NCBI GenBank assembly: GCA_045124055.1
Contig: JBGVKZ010000027.1
Location: 1 to 64,000 of the forward strand
Length of the DNA: 64,000 nucleotides
Source: CALZKI01 sp045124055
Lineage (GTDB): Bacteria; Bacillota; Clostridia; Lachnospirales; Lachnospiraceae
Reading direction: 5' to 3'
Of this stretch, positions 1 to 7,802 are shown one piece after another. A program made the position numbers and the translations under genes. The notes below the pieces were generated by a model that was not told the DNA's origin, did no database searches, and worked only from the letters and a program-made list of their open reading frames with translations. Every line of letters starts with the position of its first letter. The stretch's first letter is position 1.

Positions 1-45
1 GCACAGGCAGGCAATCAGCTGCAAGTACAGTATAAGGAATTATAA
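1..45 (+). CDS. C-terminal end of a gene truncated by the window edge
   Basis: Frame 1 is open from the first base to TAA at 43-45 and gives a 14-residue tail ending QVQYKEL. The peptide is too short to identify. It is kept only because it is the one frame that runs in from the edge with reasonable codons; the other frames on this strand also stop within about 60 bases, so this is a weak call. Confidence 0.25.
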   Translation, partial: AQAGNQLQVQYKEL

Positions 46-141
46 AGTTTAAAAGCAATACGGCAAATATACGTGCAGGAGTAATTTCTGGCTATATGGA
101 ATTTACTCTTGCCAACTGGAATTTAAAAATGCATTTAAGTA

Positions 142-169
142 TTGACATATTATGAGGATATGATACAAT
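142..169 (+). promoter_or_regulatory. SigA-type promoter of the restriction-modification operon
   Basis: A perfect TTGACA at 142-147 is followed after 16 bp by TACAAT at 164-169. Transcription would start around 175-178, exactly where the LexA-like palindrome lies. There is no other good promoter before the HTH gene at 286. Confidence 0.6.
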
Positions 170-175
170 ACAGAA

Positions 176-191
176 AAGAACATATGTTCTT
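176..191. promoter_or_regulatory. LexA/SOS box
   Basis: The 16-bp sequence AAGAACATATGTTCTT is a perfect palindrome. Its core GAAC-N4-GTTC is the Gram-positive LexA (DinR) operator consensus. It starts 6 bp after the -10 hexamer, so a bound repressor would sit on the transcription start. Identification rests on the consensus match and the position; a different palindromic repressor is possible. Confidence 0.7.
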
Positions 192-244
192 CCACAAAAG
201 TCCAAATATGTCCATAGTATTTCAGTATCTACTAGAAAAAATAC

Positions 245-254
245 CACATATGTG
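245..254. promoter_or_regulatory. second palindrome, possible operator
   Basis: CACATATGTG is a perfect 10-bp palindrome in the leader, 32 bp before the HTH start codon. It shares the central ACATATGT with the upstream LexA-like box but lacks the GAAC/GTTC arms. It could be a binding site for the small HTH protein encoded next. Confidence 0.3.
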
Positions 255-285
255 ATATTATGAAGTATATTATGGAGGAAGAGTA

Positions 286-459
286 ATGGACAATGAAATT
301 ATGACAATTCAACAGACTGCTGAGTACTTGCAAGTATGTGATAAAACAGTTAGACGCTTGATTTCAAAAAAGGAGTTGTCTGCGTCTAAAATAGGTAAAT
401 CGTGGCGTATTAAAAAAAGTGATATAGAAAAATATTTATTACAGACAAGAAATATGTAA
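286..459 (+). CDS. small excisionase-family helix-turn-helix protein
   Basis: The 57-residue protein has the layout of the excisionase/MerR-like DNA-binding domain: an N-terminal TIQQTAEYLQV helix-turn-helix start, the recognition helix KTVRRLISKKEL, and a wing with GKSWRIKKSDIEKYL. A GGAGG-type ribosome site precedes the ATG at 286. The stop codon overlaps a possible ATG of the next gene, so it is co-transcribed with the restriction genes. Its job may be control of the operon, as C proteins do in other restriction systems, or excision of a mobile element. Neither role is proven by the sequence; the fold assignment is confident. Confidence 0.75.
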   Translation: MDNEIMTIQQTAEYLQVCDKTVRRLISKKELSASKIGKSWRIKKSDIEKYLLQTRNM

Positions 460-473
460 TGGAGGAATGTGAA

Positions 474-2342
474 ATGGCGATTGAACAGTATACCGAAAGC
501 TTGACTATGAAAGAAATGAAGTGCACTATTGGAGAAAATAAATTTGGCTATGTATTTCCTCAAGGAGATGTTTCAAGTATTGATAAAATTGACAAACTTT
601 TGAAAATGGCAGGCGGAAAGCCGAAAGAATGTGAATTAGAAGATTACACACAAGGAGGGAAAGGAAAAGCTAAACCAGAATACATTATCACATTTAATGA
701 TGACAGACATACGATTATTGTAGTTGAGTGTAAGAATACAGCTAAAAAGCATTGTAGTGAAAAAAAGAATAAGCCAAGTGGATATGCTGTTGATGGCGTA
801 TTATATTACGCAAAGTTCTTAAAGAAGGAATATAATGTTATTGCAATAGCAATTAGTGGTACAACAACAGAACATATGAAAGTTGATACGTTTTATTGGG
901 GGCAGGGACAGGATAGATATACTGCTTTGAGTAAAGCAAAAGATATTATTTTAGAGCCACAAAACTATATTGAATTGATTAAGGGTAATAAATTAAAAAA
1001 AGCATACTCTTTAGATGAAATCAGAAATACAGCGATTGATATGCATAATTCGCTGAGAGAGATAAAAGTGACAGAAGCACATAAACCTATTTTCATTGCT
1101 GGAATTCTGATTGCTTTAAATGATGAAGATTTTTCAAAAAGTTATTCATCGTTGACTTCATATAAAATTGTAATGCAAAATATTCAAAATGCTATTGAAA
1201 ATGTGCTAAAAGAAAGCGATATCAGAAGTAGTAGAATTAATTATATAAAACAAGTTTTTAGTACGCTTTTAGATAACACAAAATTTGCTGAAATACCATT
1301 AGGACATTCTAAGTCAATCACATGGTATATTGAACAACTGGAAATGAAAATAAAACCAATGATGGATTACGCAGATAGTACAGTAGATGCATTGGGAGTT
1401 TTTTATCATGAATTTATTAAATATTCAGGTGGAGATGGTAGTGGATTAGGTATTGTCTTAACTCCGCAGCACTTGACAGAGTTTATGTGTGATCTAGCTG
1501 GAGTAAATAAAAATAGTAGAGTGCTAGATATTTGTTGCGGCTCGGGTTCGTTTTTAGTTACGGCTATGAGTAAGATGTTTCAAGATGCTAATCCAGATGA
1601 GATTGAGAGTATTCGCAAAAACGGGTTATATGGGGTGGAGTTTGATGATGGACTTTATACTCTGGCAATTGCTAATATGATTATTCGTAAAGATGGAAAA
1701 TCCAATATATACAAAGGTGATTGTTTTAATAAAAATATTACGAATGAGCTTAAGAGTAAAAATATCAATATTGGATTAATAAATCCCCCATACTCACAAA
1801 AAGATGTAGTTGAACTTGAATTTGTAGAGCATTTATTAGATATCTTGACAATCGGGGGCATAGGAGTAGTTGTTGTTCCAATGAGTTGTGCAATTGGAAC
1901 TAAATATAAAGATGTTAGAGAGCGACTTATGAAGAAAAACACTTTGAAAGCGGTTTTTTCCATGCCGGATGATATTTTTTATCCTACAGGCACAAATGTA
2001 TGCGTTATGGTATGGGAGGCACATACTCCACATGATAGTACACAGGAAACATTTTTTGCGTATTGTAAAGAAGACGGATTTGTAAAAAGAAAAAAATTGG
2101 GAAGAATTGATGCATTGGGCAAGTGGGAAGGCATAGAAAAAGAATGGTTGAAATTGTATAGAAATAGAGATGTGGTTGATGGATTGTCAGCTAGGCATTG
2201 TGTTACATATATGGATGAGTGGTTATGTGAAGCGTATATGCAGACGGATTATTCAAAACTAGAAATGGATGATTTCCAAGATACTGTAAATGAATACTTG
2301 GCATATTTAGTAAAGTGTGGTGAGCTAAATGAAACTAAATGA
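474..2342 (+). CDS. BcgI-like restriction-modification subunit (nuclease plus N6-adenine methyltransferase)
   Basis: The 622-residue protein combines both catalytic activities of a restriction-modification system. The N-terminus carries a PD-(D/E)XK-like core: PE at about residues 68-69, then VECK with E85 and K87. The middle and C-terminal part is an N6-adenine methyltransferase with the AdoMet motif LDICCGSGSF near residue 352 and the catalytic NPPY at 437-440. Size and order resemble the A subunit of BcgI (type IIB), and the next gene has the size of its specificity subunit. I chose ATG 474 because GGAGG at 461-465 lies 8 bp upstream; ATG 459 would have no ribosome site. A type I-like or other IIG enzyme is the alternative. 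Confidence 0.8.
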   Translation: MAIEQYTESLTMKEMKCTIGENKFGYVFPQGDVSSIDKIDKLLKMAGGKPKECELEDYTQGGKGKAKPEYIITFNDDRHTIIVVECKNTAKKHCSEKKNKPSGYAVDGVLYYAKFLKKEYNVIAIAISGTTTEHMKVDTFYWGQGQDRYTALSKAKDIILEPQNYIELIKGNKLKKAYSLDEIRNTAIDMHNSLREIKVTEAHKPIFIAGILIALNDEDFSKSYSSLTSYKIVMQNIQNAIENVLKESDIRSSRINYIKQVFSTLLDNTKFAEIPLGHSKSITWYIEQLEMKIKPMMDYADSTVDALGVFYHEFIKYSGGDGSGLGIVLTPQHLTEFMCDLAGVNKNSRVLDICCGSGSFLVTAMSKMFQDANPDEIESIRKNGLYGVEFDDGLYTLAIANMIIRKDGKSNIYKGDCFNKNITNELKSKNINIGLINPPYSQKDVVELEFVEHLLDILTIGGIGVVVVPMSCAIGTKYKDVRERLMKKNTLKAVFSMPDDIFYPTGTNVCVMVWEAHTPHDSTQETFFAYCKEDGFVKRKKLGRIDALGKWEGIEKEWLKLYRNRDVVDGLSARHCVTYMDEWLCEAYMQTDYSKLEMDDFQDTVNEYLAYLVKCGELNETK

Positions 2343-3255
2343 AATATTTGAAATTGAGTATCCTAAAACGTTGATTTTTTCGGAAATGACTTTATCTAAA
2401 ACAGGAATTAATTTTGTGAGTTCTCAGGATAAAAATAATGGAGTGGTTGCTAAAGTTGAAGAATGTGAGGGGGTAAAAAAATATCCAGCAGGAGTTATTA
2501 CGGTTCCTTTGAAAGGGTCGGTTCTTATGGCTCATGTTCAAAATGAAGAATGCTATGTTGCGCACCAAATTGCTGTATTAACTCCTAAAATTGCAATGAG
2601 CTTAAAACAAAAGCTCTTTTATTGCTTATGTATTCAAAAAAATGCCTATAGATTCAATTATGGAAGACAGGCAGACAGAACATTGAAAGAACTTGTATTG
2701 CCAGATAGTTTTCCCACATGGGTGGAAAAAACTAATATGATAGAGGTAAGCACTACGAATAGTAAAAAAATAGATAGACTAAATATACAAAGTTGGGCTA
2801 AATATAAGTTGTCAGAACTGTTTGATATTGAGAAAGGTAAAAGACTAACAAAAGCTGATATGATTCCGGGAAATATCAATTTTTTAGGTGCAATAAGTGA
2901 AAATAATGGTATCAGAGAAAAAATAGAAACAGATTATTTCTGGAAGCCTAATTGCATTACAGTAAATTATAATGGTAGTGTGGGTGAGGCATTTTATCAG
3001 GACAAACCATTTTGGGCATCCGATGATGTAAATGTTTTATACGCAAAAGAATGGTGGGAATTAAACAAATATAATGCTTTATTTATTGTAACAGTTATTA
3101 AAGCTAATAGATATAGATTCAGCTATGGAAGAAAGTGGACATTGGAAAAAATGAAGGATAGTGTTATAAAATTACCAAGCAAGACAGATGGAACACCGGA
3201 TTTTGAAGCAATGGAAAAATACATTAGAGCATTGCCATATGGGGATAAAATATAG
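2329..3255 (+). CDS. restriction-modification specificity subunit
   Basis: The 308-residue protein looks like a type I/BcgI S subunit that chooses the DNA target. It has two related halves, each beginning with an LNEIFEIE or LSELFDIEKG block, followed by a target-recognition region and ending in a matched motif (YRFNYGRQ near residue 107, YRFSYGRK near residue 267). Two target-recognition domains suggest a bipartite recognition sequence. The gene overlaps the methyltransferase by 14 bp, which implies translational coupling. The protein is shorter than classical HsdS (about 400 residues) but close to BcgI B (about 340). Confidence 0.8.
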   Translation: MKLNEIFEIEYPKTLIFSEMTLSKTGINFVSSQDKNNGVVAKVEECEGVKKYPAGVITVPLKGSVLMAHVQNEECYVAHQIAVLTPKIAMSLKQKLFYCLCIQKNAYRFNYGRQADRTLKELVLPDSFPTWVEKTNMIEVSTTNSKKIDRLNIQSWAKYKLSELFDIEKGKRLTKADMIPGNINFLGAISENNGIREKIETDYFWKPNCITVNYNGSVGEAFYQDKPFWASDDVNVLYAKEWWELNKYNALFIVTVIKANRYRFSYGRKWTLEKMKDSVIKLPSKTDGTPDFEAMEKYIRALPYGDKI

Positions 3256-3287
3256 CGCCTGGTAGTAAATGCAAGGGTATATATAAC

Positions 3288-3377
3288 ATGATTGATGCTT
3301 ACGATACAGATGTATTGAAAGTCTTGAAAGATAATAAGACATTTTTAACAAGATATAGCAATAATCTTCGTGCATAA
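3288..3377 (+). CDS. possible 29-residue peptide or gene remnant
   Basis: The gap between the specificity subunit and the ATPase holds one short frame starting with ATG at 3288 and ending TAA at 3377. AAGGG lies about 10 bp upstream. No family is recognised. It may be a remnant of a gene lost between the two neighbours, or not translated at all. Confidence 0.2.
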   Translation: MIDAYDTDVLKVLKDNKTFLTRYSNNLRA

Positions 3378-3404
3378 ACAAGCATAAAAGGAAGAAGGGA
3401 TTAC

Positions 3405-4958
3405 ATGAAATTACATTCGTTAAAGCTTAAAAATTTTAGAGGGTATAAAGATGAGTTGACTATTGTGTTTGATGATTTAACAGCTTTTGTGGGGAAAAAC
3501 GATGTTGGAAAATCGACAATATTAGAAGCACTAGACATATTCTTTAATGAAGGAAAAGGTGTTATTAAAATTGATAAGAATGATGTTAATATATCAGAAG
3601 CACAAGCTGGAAATCAGGATACGATTATATCAGTGAGCTTTAAAGAATTGCCAGAGTGCGTTGTAATAGATACATCAGTTGAAACTTCTTTGCAGGACGA
3701 ATATATGGTAAATTCGGAGGGATATTTAGAGGTAATAAAAAAGTATAAAAATGGTGGTGCTCCGAAAGTATTTATTAAGGCATATCATCCAACTAATGTC
3801 AAATGTGCAGATTTATTGTTGAAGAAAAATTCTGATTTAAAAAAGATTATTCAAGCAGAGGGAATAGAGTGTGAAAATCTAAATGTGAATGTATTAATGA
3901 GAGCTGCTATATGGAGTAACTATAGTGAGGATTTACAGTTACAGGATATAGAAATAGATGCATCAAAAGAAGATGCAAAGAAAATTTGGGAGAAATTAGC
4001 TAACTATTTGCCTGTTTATTCATTATTCCAATCGGATCGAAAGAATAGTGATGGAGATAATGAAGTACAAGACCCATTGAAAGAAGCTGTTAAACAGATT
4101 TTGAGTGATCAATCTTTACAAGCTACACTAAATGAAGTGGCTGATGAGGTTCAACATAAACTACAGGAGGTTGCTGAAAGAACATTAGAGAAATTAAGAG
4201 AGATGGATCCGGATATTGCAAATAGCTTGAATCCCGTTATTCCGACTGGTCAAGCATTAAAGTGGCAAGATGTTTTTAAAGGAGTTTCAATATCAGGTGA
4301 CGAAGATATACCAATAAATAAGAGAGGTAGCGGGGTAAAACGTTTGGTCTTGCTTAATTTCTTTCGTGGTGAAGTCGAGAGGAGATTTTCTGAGGGAGAT
4401 AATACTGGAATTATATATGCAATAGAAGAACCGGAAACATCGCAACATACTGATAACCAGCGTAAATTAATAGAGTCATTGAAAACACTTTCCGAAGCAT
4501 TGAATGTACAGGTTATTTTGACAACACATAGTGCATACATAGTTAAACAATTAGATTTTTCTAATTTAAGGCTACTTGTTGAGGAGAATGGTAATAAAAC
4601 GATAAAGGATGTTTTGCCAGGACAATTACAGTATCCATCATTAAATGAAGTGAACTATATTGCATTCAATGAAATAACAGAAGAGTATCATGATGAATTA
4701 TACTCGTATATAGAGTTCCAAGGGTGGAAGAATGCATATTGCTCTGGAAAGCCAACTCGTTTGTATCATAGGCAATTGCCAAATGGAAATGTAAGAGATG
4801 AACAAAAAGTATTAACTGAATATATTAGGCATCAAATACATCATCCTGAAAATCATTTGAATACAAAGTATACTAGGATAGAATTGCAGCAGTCTATTGA
4901 AGAAATGAGACAATTTATTTCTGATATGGAGGCAGAACAACTTACAGAAGAACCTTAA
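3405..4958 (+). CDS. AAA (RecF/OLD-like) ATPase with HEPN-like C-terminal motif
   Basis: The 517-residue protein has an ABC/SMC-type ATPase fold. It starts with LKNFRGYKD and Walker A GKNDVGKST at about residues 30-38. Late in the protein come Walker B and D-loop residues in YAIEEPETSQH and the switch histidine in ILTTHSAY. No TOPRIM block follows, unlike full OLD nucleases. The last 60 residues contain RHQIHHPENH, with R475 and H480 spaced as in HEPN RNases (R-X4-6-H). The gene lies 150 bp after the specificity gene, in the same direction, as is usual for accessory defence ATPases (OLD, AriA, RloA-like). The ATPase call is firm; the effector activity is inferred. Confidence 0.75.
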   Translation: MKLHSLKLKNFRGYKDELTIVFDDLTAFVGKNDVGKSTILEALDIFFNEGKGVIKIDKNDVNISEAQAGNQDTIISVSFKELPECVVIDTSVETSLQDEYMVNSEGYLEVIKKYKNGGAPKVFIKAYHPTNVKCADLLLKKNSDLKKIIQAEGIECENLNVNVLMRAAIWSNYSEDLQLQDIEIDASKEDAKKIWEKLANYLPVYSLFQSDRKNSDGDNEVQDPLKEAVKQILSDQSLQATLNEVADEVQHKLQEVAERTLEKLREMDPDIANSLNPVIPTGQALKWQDVFKGVSISGDEDIPINKRGSGVKRLVLLNFFRGEVERRFSEGDNTGIIYAIEEPETSQHTDNQRKLIESLKTLSEALNVQVILTTHSAYIVKQLDFSNLRLLVEENGNKTIKDVLPGQLQYPSLNEVNYIAFNEITEEYHDELYSYIEFQGWKNAYCSGKPTRLYHRQLPNGNVRDEQKVLTEYIRHQIHHPENHLNTKYTRIELQQSIEEMRQFISDMEAEQLTEEP

Positions 4959-4977
4959 TTATAGGGGGGAGGAGTGA

Positions 4978-5217
4978 TTACGGACTCCAATCCTCATCCA
5001 TAGCATCAGCCCATGCCTGTAACTCACCATCAAGAGCTAGTGCAGCATATTTGAGTGGTTCATCAATTGCAAGATTATCGATAAGCCTTTGAGAATTTGG
5101 CGTAATGTGAAGATTCTTTTCAGCTTCTGCACATGAGAGAAAGAGTAGCGTATTGTCTGCAAAAGCAATATCTATTCCGTTCTTGTATTGGTTGTAGTAA
5201 GCAAAATGTATTTTCAT
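4978..5217 (-). CDS. DUF6061-like small protein
   Basis: The 79-residue protein begins MKIHFAYYNQYKNGIDIAF, a start I associate with the DUF6061 family found on clostridial mobile elements. It is acidic, has no membrane segment and ends in AWADAMDEDWSP. I chose the ATG at 5217 because AAAGGA lies about 9 bp upstream; a longer frame to 5310 has no ribosome site. It is convergent with the ATPase gene, 19 bp away. Function unknown. Confidence 0.6.
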   Translation of the reverse strand: MKIHFAYYNQYKNGIDIAFADNTLLFLSCAEAEKNLHITPNSQRLIDNLAIDEPLKYAALALDGELQAWADAMDEDWSP

Positions 5218-5373
5218 AATGATTGTCCTTTCTTTGTTAATATTATAAGTAGCTCTGGGAATGTGTGGGCAGTCCTGCATATAAAACACATATGCAACAC
5301 TACCCGTCACAAATCCCTTATTTCAGGGCTTTTCTCGTTCTCAAAACGTTAATTGTTGGAACCACAGAATTTC
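5218..5373. other. intergenic stretch, no gene seen
   Basis: This stretch holds the leader of the minus-strand DUF6061-like gene, with a TATAAT-like -10 (ATTATA on the plus strand at 5242-5247), and a small CCCT-loop-AGGG hairpin near 5307-5322. No convincing reading frame or attachment-site core was found. Confidence 0.4.
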
Positions 5374-5407
5374 AATCCCGGAAATGTTTCATTTCCGGGA
5401 TTTTCTA
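5374..5407 (+). terminator. strong hairpin, probable terminator
   Basis: A perfect 12-bp inverted repeat (AATCCCGGAAAT at 5374-5385, ATTTCCGGGATT at 5391-5402) has a 5-base loop and is followed by T residues. No plus-strand gene ends close by, so it may end readthrough from the ATPase gene or insulate the repeat array that follows. Confidence 0.55.
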
Positions 5408-5478
5408 TAATTATTTTTATTTTTCTATAATCACTTTTGTTGGGCATTCAGCCTAAATCTATGAAATCATTATTTCAG

Positions 5479-5825
5479 CCGTAATTTTGGTTAAAGATTA
5501 CGGTTAGAAATCAAAAAATATCTAGTTCAACCGTACTATTCTAGTCGAATTACGGTTGAAAATCCAAAAAACTTAATTTGACTGTATACTTTGGGCATAT
5601 TTTACGGTTAACATCCAAAAAAGTTGAGAATCAACCGTATAAATCACAGAGACTTTACGGACTAAATAATTGAAATGATTTTTATAACCGTAATTCCCAC
5701 TCCAAAATTACGGTCGAAATTGATAAAAAGAGAATTTAAACTGAAACTCTCATATAAACTCTACGGTTGTGAAATAAAAACATAAAATCAAACCGTAATA
5801 TATGTCCCAAAATTACGGTTGAAAA
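5479..5825. repeat. array of seven imperfect stem-loop repeats, about 52-bp period
   Basis: Left arms like TCAACCGTAAT and right arms like ATTACGGTTGAAAAT pair across 14-17 bases. Left-arm CC positions are 5479, 5531, 5582, 5635, 5688, about 5741 (decayed) and 5793, giving steps of 51-53 bp. The unit at 5526-5560 is a perfect 10-bp inverted repeat. The bases between units often contain AATCCAAAAAA. The last right arm ends only 8-10 bp before the next start codon. The units are too diverged and too symmetrical for a CRISPR array. They may be protein-binding iterons, a structured RNA or a decoy array. Confidence 0.75.
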
Positions 5826-5832
5826 TTAGAAT

Positions 5833-6651
5833 TTGCAAAAAGAAAGGAAATTAGAATATTTGAAAGGACTAAAAGAATTATTAGTGGCAGAACAAGTCAG
5901 ATTAGAAGAAATTATAATTATAGCTAAAATGCGTTTGAAAGATGCACCGGAAGGAACACTCAGATTATCTAAGAGCAATACTTACTTACAATTCTATCAT
6001 TGTACAGAGGAAAATAAATTTGGAAAATATGTAACCAAAGGTAATGATGAGTTCATTCAAAAACTTGCTCAGAAGTCTTATGATGAGAGGGTATTGAGGC
6101 TGGCAGAAAAAAGATTAAATCAAATAAAAAAGCTTGTAAAAGATTATTATGATGATGAAATAGAACAAATCTTTTGGAAAGAGCATAAAGAACGGCAACG
6201 TTTCATACAGCCGATTGAACCGACGTGGGAACAAAGGGTAAGTGAGTGGAAAGCCAAAGAATATCAGGGGAAAGGATTTGGAGACGGGATGCCGATGATT
6301 GTGACAGAGCGTGGAGAACGCGTCAGATCAAAGTCCGAGAAAATTATGGCGGATTATTTTTACAGGAATGGAATAGAGTATAAATATGAATGTCCTATAT
6401 ATTTGAAAGGAATGGGAATGGTATATCCTGACTTCACATTTATGTCTAAAAAGATAGGTAAGGAAATATATTGGGAACATAGTGGAATGGCTGATGAGCC
6501 TATGTATGCAAGAAATATGGTCCGTAAAATAGATGCTTATGAAAACAATGGAATATTTCCTGGAGAGAGGCTGATTCTTACATATGAAACAGAACAAAGT
6601 GTCTTAAATACCGGGAAAATAGAGCAGATGGTAAACAAGTATTTGATGTAA
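5833..6651 (+). CDS. uncharacterised protein with PD-(D/E)XK-like C-terminal region
   Basis: The 272-residue protein has a coiled, charged N-terminal half and a C-terminal half with the order RVRSKSEKIMADYF, then YPDFTF, then IYWEHSGM, which resembles the E, D and E/H positions of a restriction-endonuclease fold. I recall similar unnamed proteins as common in Lachnospiraceae. The start is uncertain: TTG 5833 has no ribosome site but fits the homolog length I recall; TTG 5860 has AAAGGA 11 bp upstream. The gene begins immediately after the stem-loop array, so the array is probably its leader or control region. The nuclease function is inferred. Confidence 0.6.
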   Translation: MQKERKLEYLKGLKELLVAEQVRLEEIIIIAKMRLKDAPEGTLRLSKSNTYLQFYHCTEENKFGKYVTKGNDEFIQKLAQKSYDERVLRLAEKRLNQIKKLVKDYYDDEIEQIFWKEHKERQRFIQPIEPTWEQRVSEWKAKEYQGKGFGDGMPMIVTERGERVRSKSEKIMADYFYRNGIEYKYECPIYLKGMGMVYPDFTFMSKKIGKEIYWEHSGMADEPMYARNMVRKIDAYENNGIFPGERLILTYETEQSVLNTGKIEQMVNKYLM

Positions 6652-6801
6652 CGAATATTCGGTCAGGGCTAACTTTCTGCTGACTAGAGTAAAACTGCTA
6701 ATACTATATCAATGCTTGCATTCCAGGGGCTTTTATTATACAATTTGATTCATTAGAATACAAAAAACAATTTTAATATAAATGTAATAGGAGATGCTGA
6801 T

Positions 6802-7683
6802 TTGAGAACAGAGAACGAAGTTTATGGAATGTTATTACAGATAGCCAAAGAAGATAAACGAATAAAGGCATTATATATGAATGGATCAAGAACAAATAAA
6901 AATGTGCCAAAAGATATTTTTCAGGACTATGATGTTGTTTATGTAGTAAATGACACTAGACCATTTATTGAAGATAAAGAGTGGATTAATAAATTTGGTG
7001 AAATATGGTTTATGCAATATCCTGATGAACATCCGGATTATCCGAGTGATAAGGATAATTTTTATGGTTGGCTTATTCAGTTTACAGATGGAAATAGAAT
7101 TGATTTACATGTAGAGTCTATACAATATGCTAAGGAGCATATAACAGACGATAAACTATGTAAAATATTATTAGATAAAGAAAATATTTTACCGGCTATA
7201 CCTGAGGCTACAGACGAAGACTATTATGTGAAAAAACCAAACCAGCGACAATTTTTGTGTACCTGTACAGAATTTTGGTGGTGCTTAAACAATGTAGCTA
7301 AGGGGTTGTGGAGAGAAGAATTATTATATGTTCATGATATGATGAATTTTCTGGTACGAAAGCAATTAGAAAAGGTTATATTATGGAAAATAGGCATTAA
7401 AACTGATTTTTCAGTTAGTGTAGGAAAATCAGCCAAATATATGAACAAGTGGTTAGAGCAAGAAGATTATGAAAAGTATTTATCTACATATTCCTGTGGA
7501 ACAGTAGAAGAATGCTGGAAAGCAGTATTTACTATGATTGAATTGTTTTCTCCTACGGCAAAGTATGTGGCAGAGTATCTGGGTTATAATTACAACCTGA
7601 AAGAAGAGAAGGCTTGTATGGAGTTTTTAAATATAGTGCATTGTTTGCCAAAAGATGCGAAAGCAATAGTTAATAATGAATAG
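6802..7683 (+). CDS. aminoglycoside 6-adenylyltransferase, ANT(6)/AadE family
   Basis: The 293-residue protein is the length of ANT(6) enzymes, which transfer AMP to the 6-hydroxyl of streptomycin. It shows the nucleotidyltransferase signature LYMNGSRTN near residue 24 and the metal-binding acidic block FQDYDVVYVV, followed by IDLHVE. The C-terminal helical domain has CTEFWWCLNNVAKGLWREE, typical of the family. The start is TTG with AGGAG 8 bp upstream. It ends the accessory island and has its own terminator. Family membership is firm; whether it gives resistance or acts on another substrate cannot be told from sequence. Confidence 0.9.
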   Translation: MRTENEVYGMLLQIAKEDKRIKALYMNGSRTNKNVPKDIFQDYDVVYVVNDTRPFIEDKEWINKFGEIWFMQYPDEHPDYPSDKDNFYGWLIQFTDGNRIDLHVESIQYAKEHITDDKLCKILLDKENILPAIPEATDEDYYVKKPNQRQFLCTCTEFWWCLNNVAKGLWREELLYVHDMMNFLVRKQLEKVILWKIGIKTDFSVSVGKSAKYMNKWLEQEDYEKYLSTYSCGTVEECWKAVFTMIELFSPTAKYVAEYLGYNYNLKEEKACMEFLNIVHCLPKDAKAIVNNE

Positions 7684-7729
7684 TTGCTATATACTTGTTG
7701 GGTAAAAGCTTTAACTTGCATAAAAACAA

Positions 7730-7760
7730 GAGGCATAGGACCATATCCTATGCCTCTTTT
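7730..7760. terminator. bidirectional terminator
   Basis: GAGGCATAGGA at 7730-7740 pairs perfectly with TCCTATGCCTC at 7746-7756 over a 5-base loop. TTTT follows on the plus strand and a T-rich run on the minus strand, so it serves both the adenylyltransferase gene and pfp. Confidence 0.85.
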
Positions 7761-7802
7761 CATATCGTTTTACCTAAATTCTAAATCAATTTAAGCATTA
7801 AA

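Noticed and set aside
459..473. ATG 459 as start of the methyltransferase
   Set aside because: It overlaps the stop of the HTH gene and lies before the GGAGG that serves ATG 474.
3172..3381. Minus-strand frame across the S subunit/ATPase gap
   Set aside because: No ribosome site and a composition typical of antisense frames in A+T-rich DNA.
5479..5825. CRISPR array
   Set aside because: The repeated unit is itself an imperfect palindrome with variable loop, the units are diverged, spacers are not uniform and there are no cas genes in the window.
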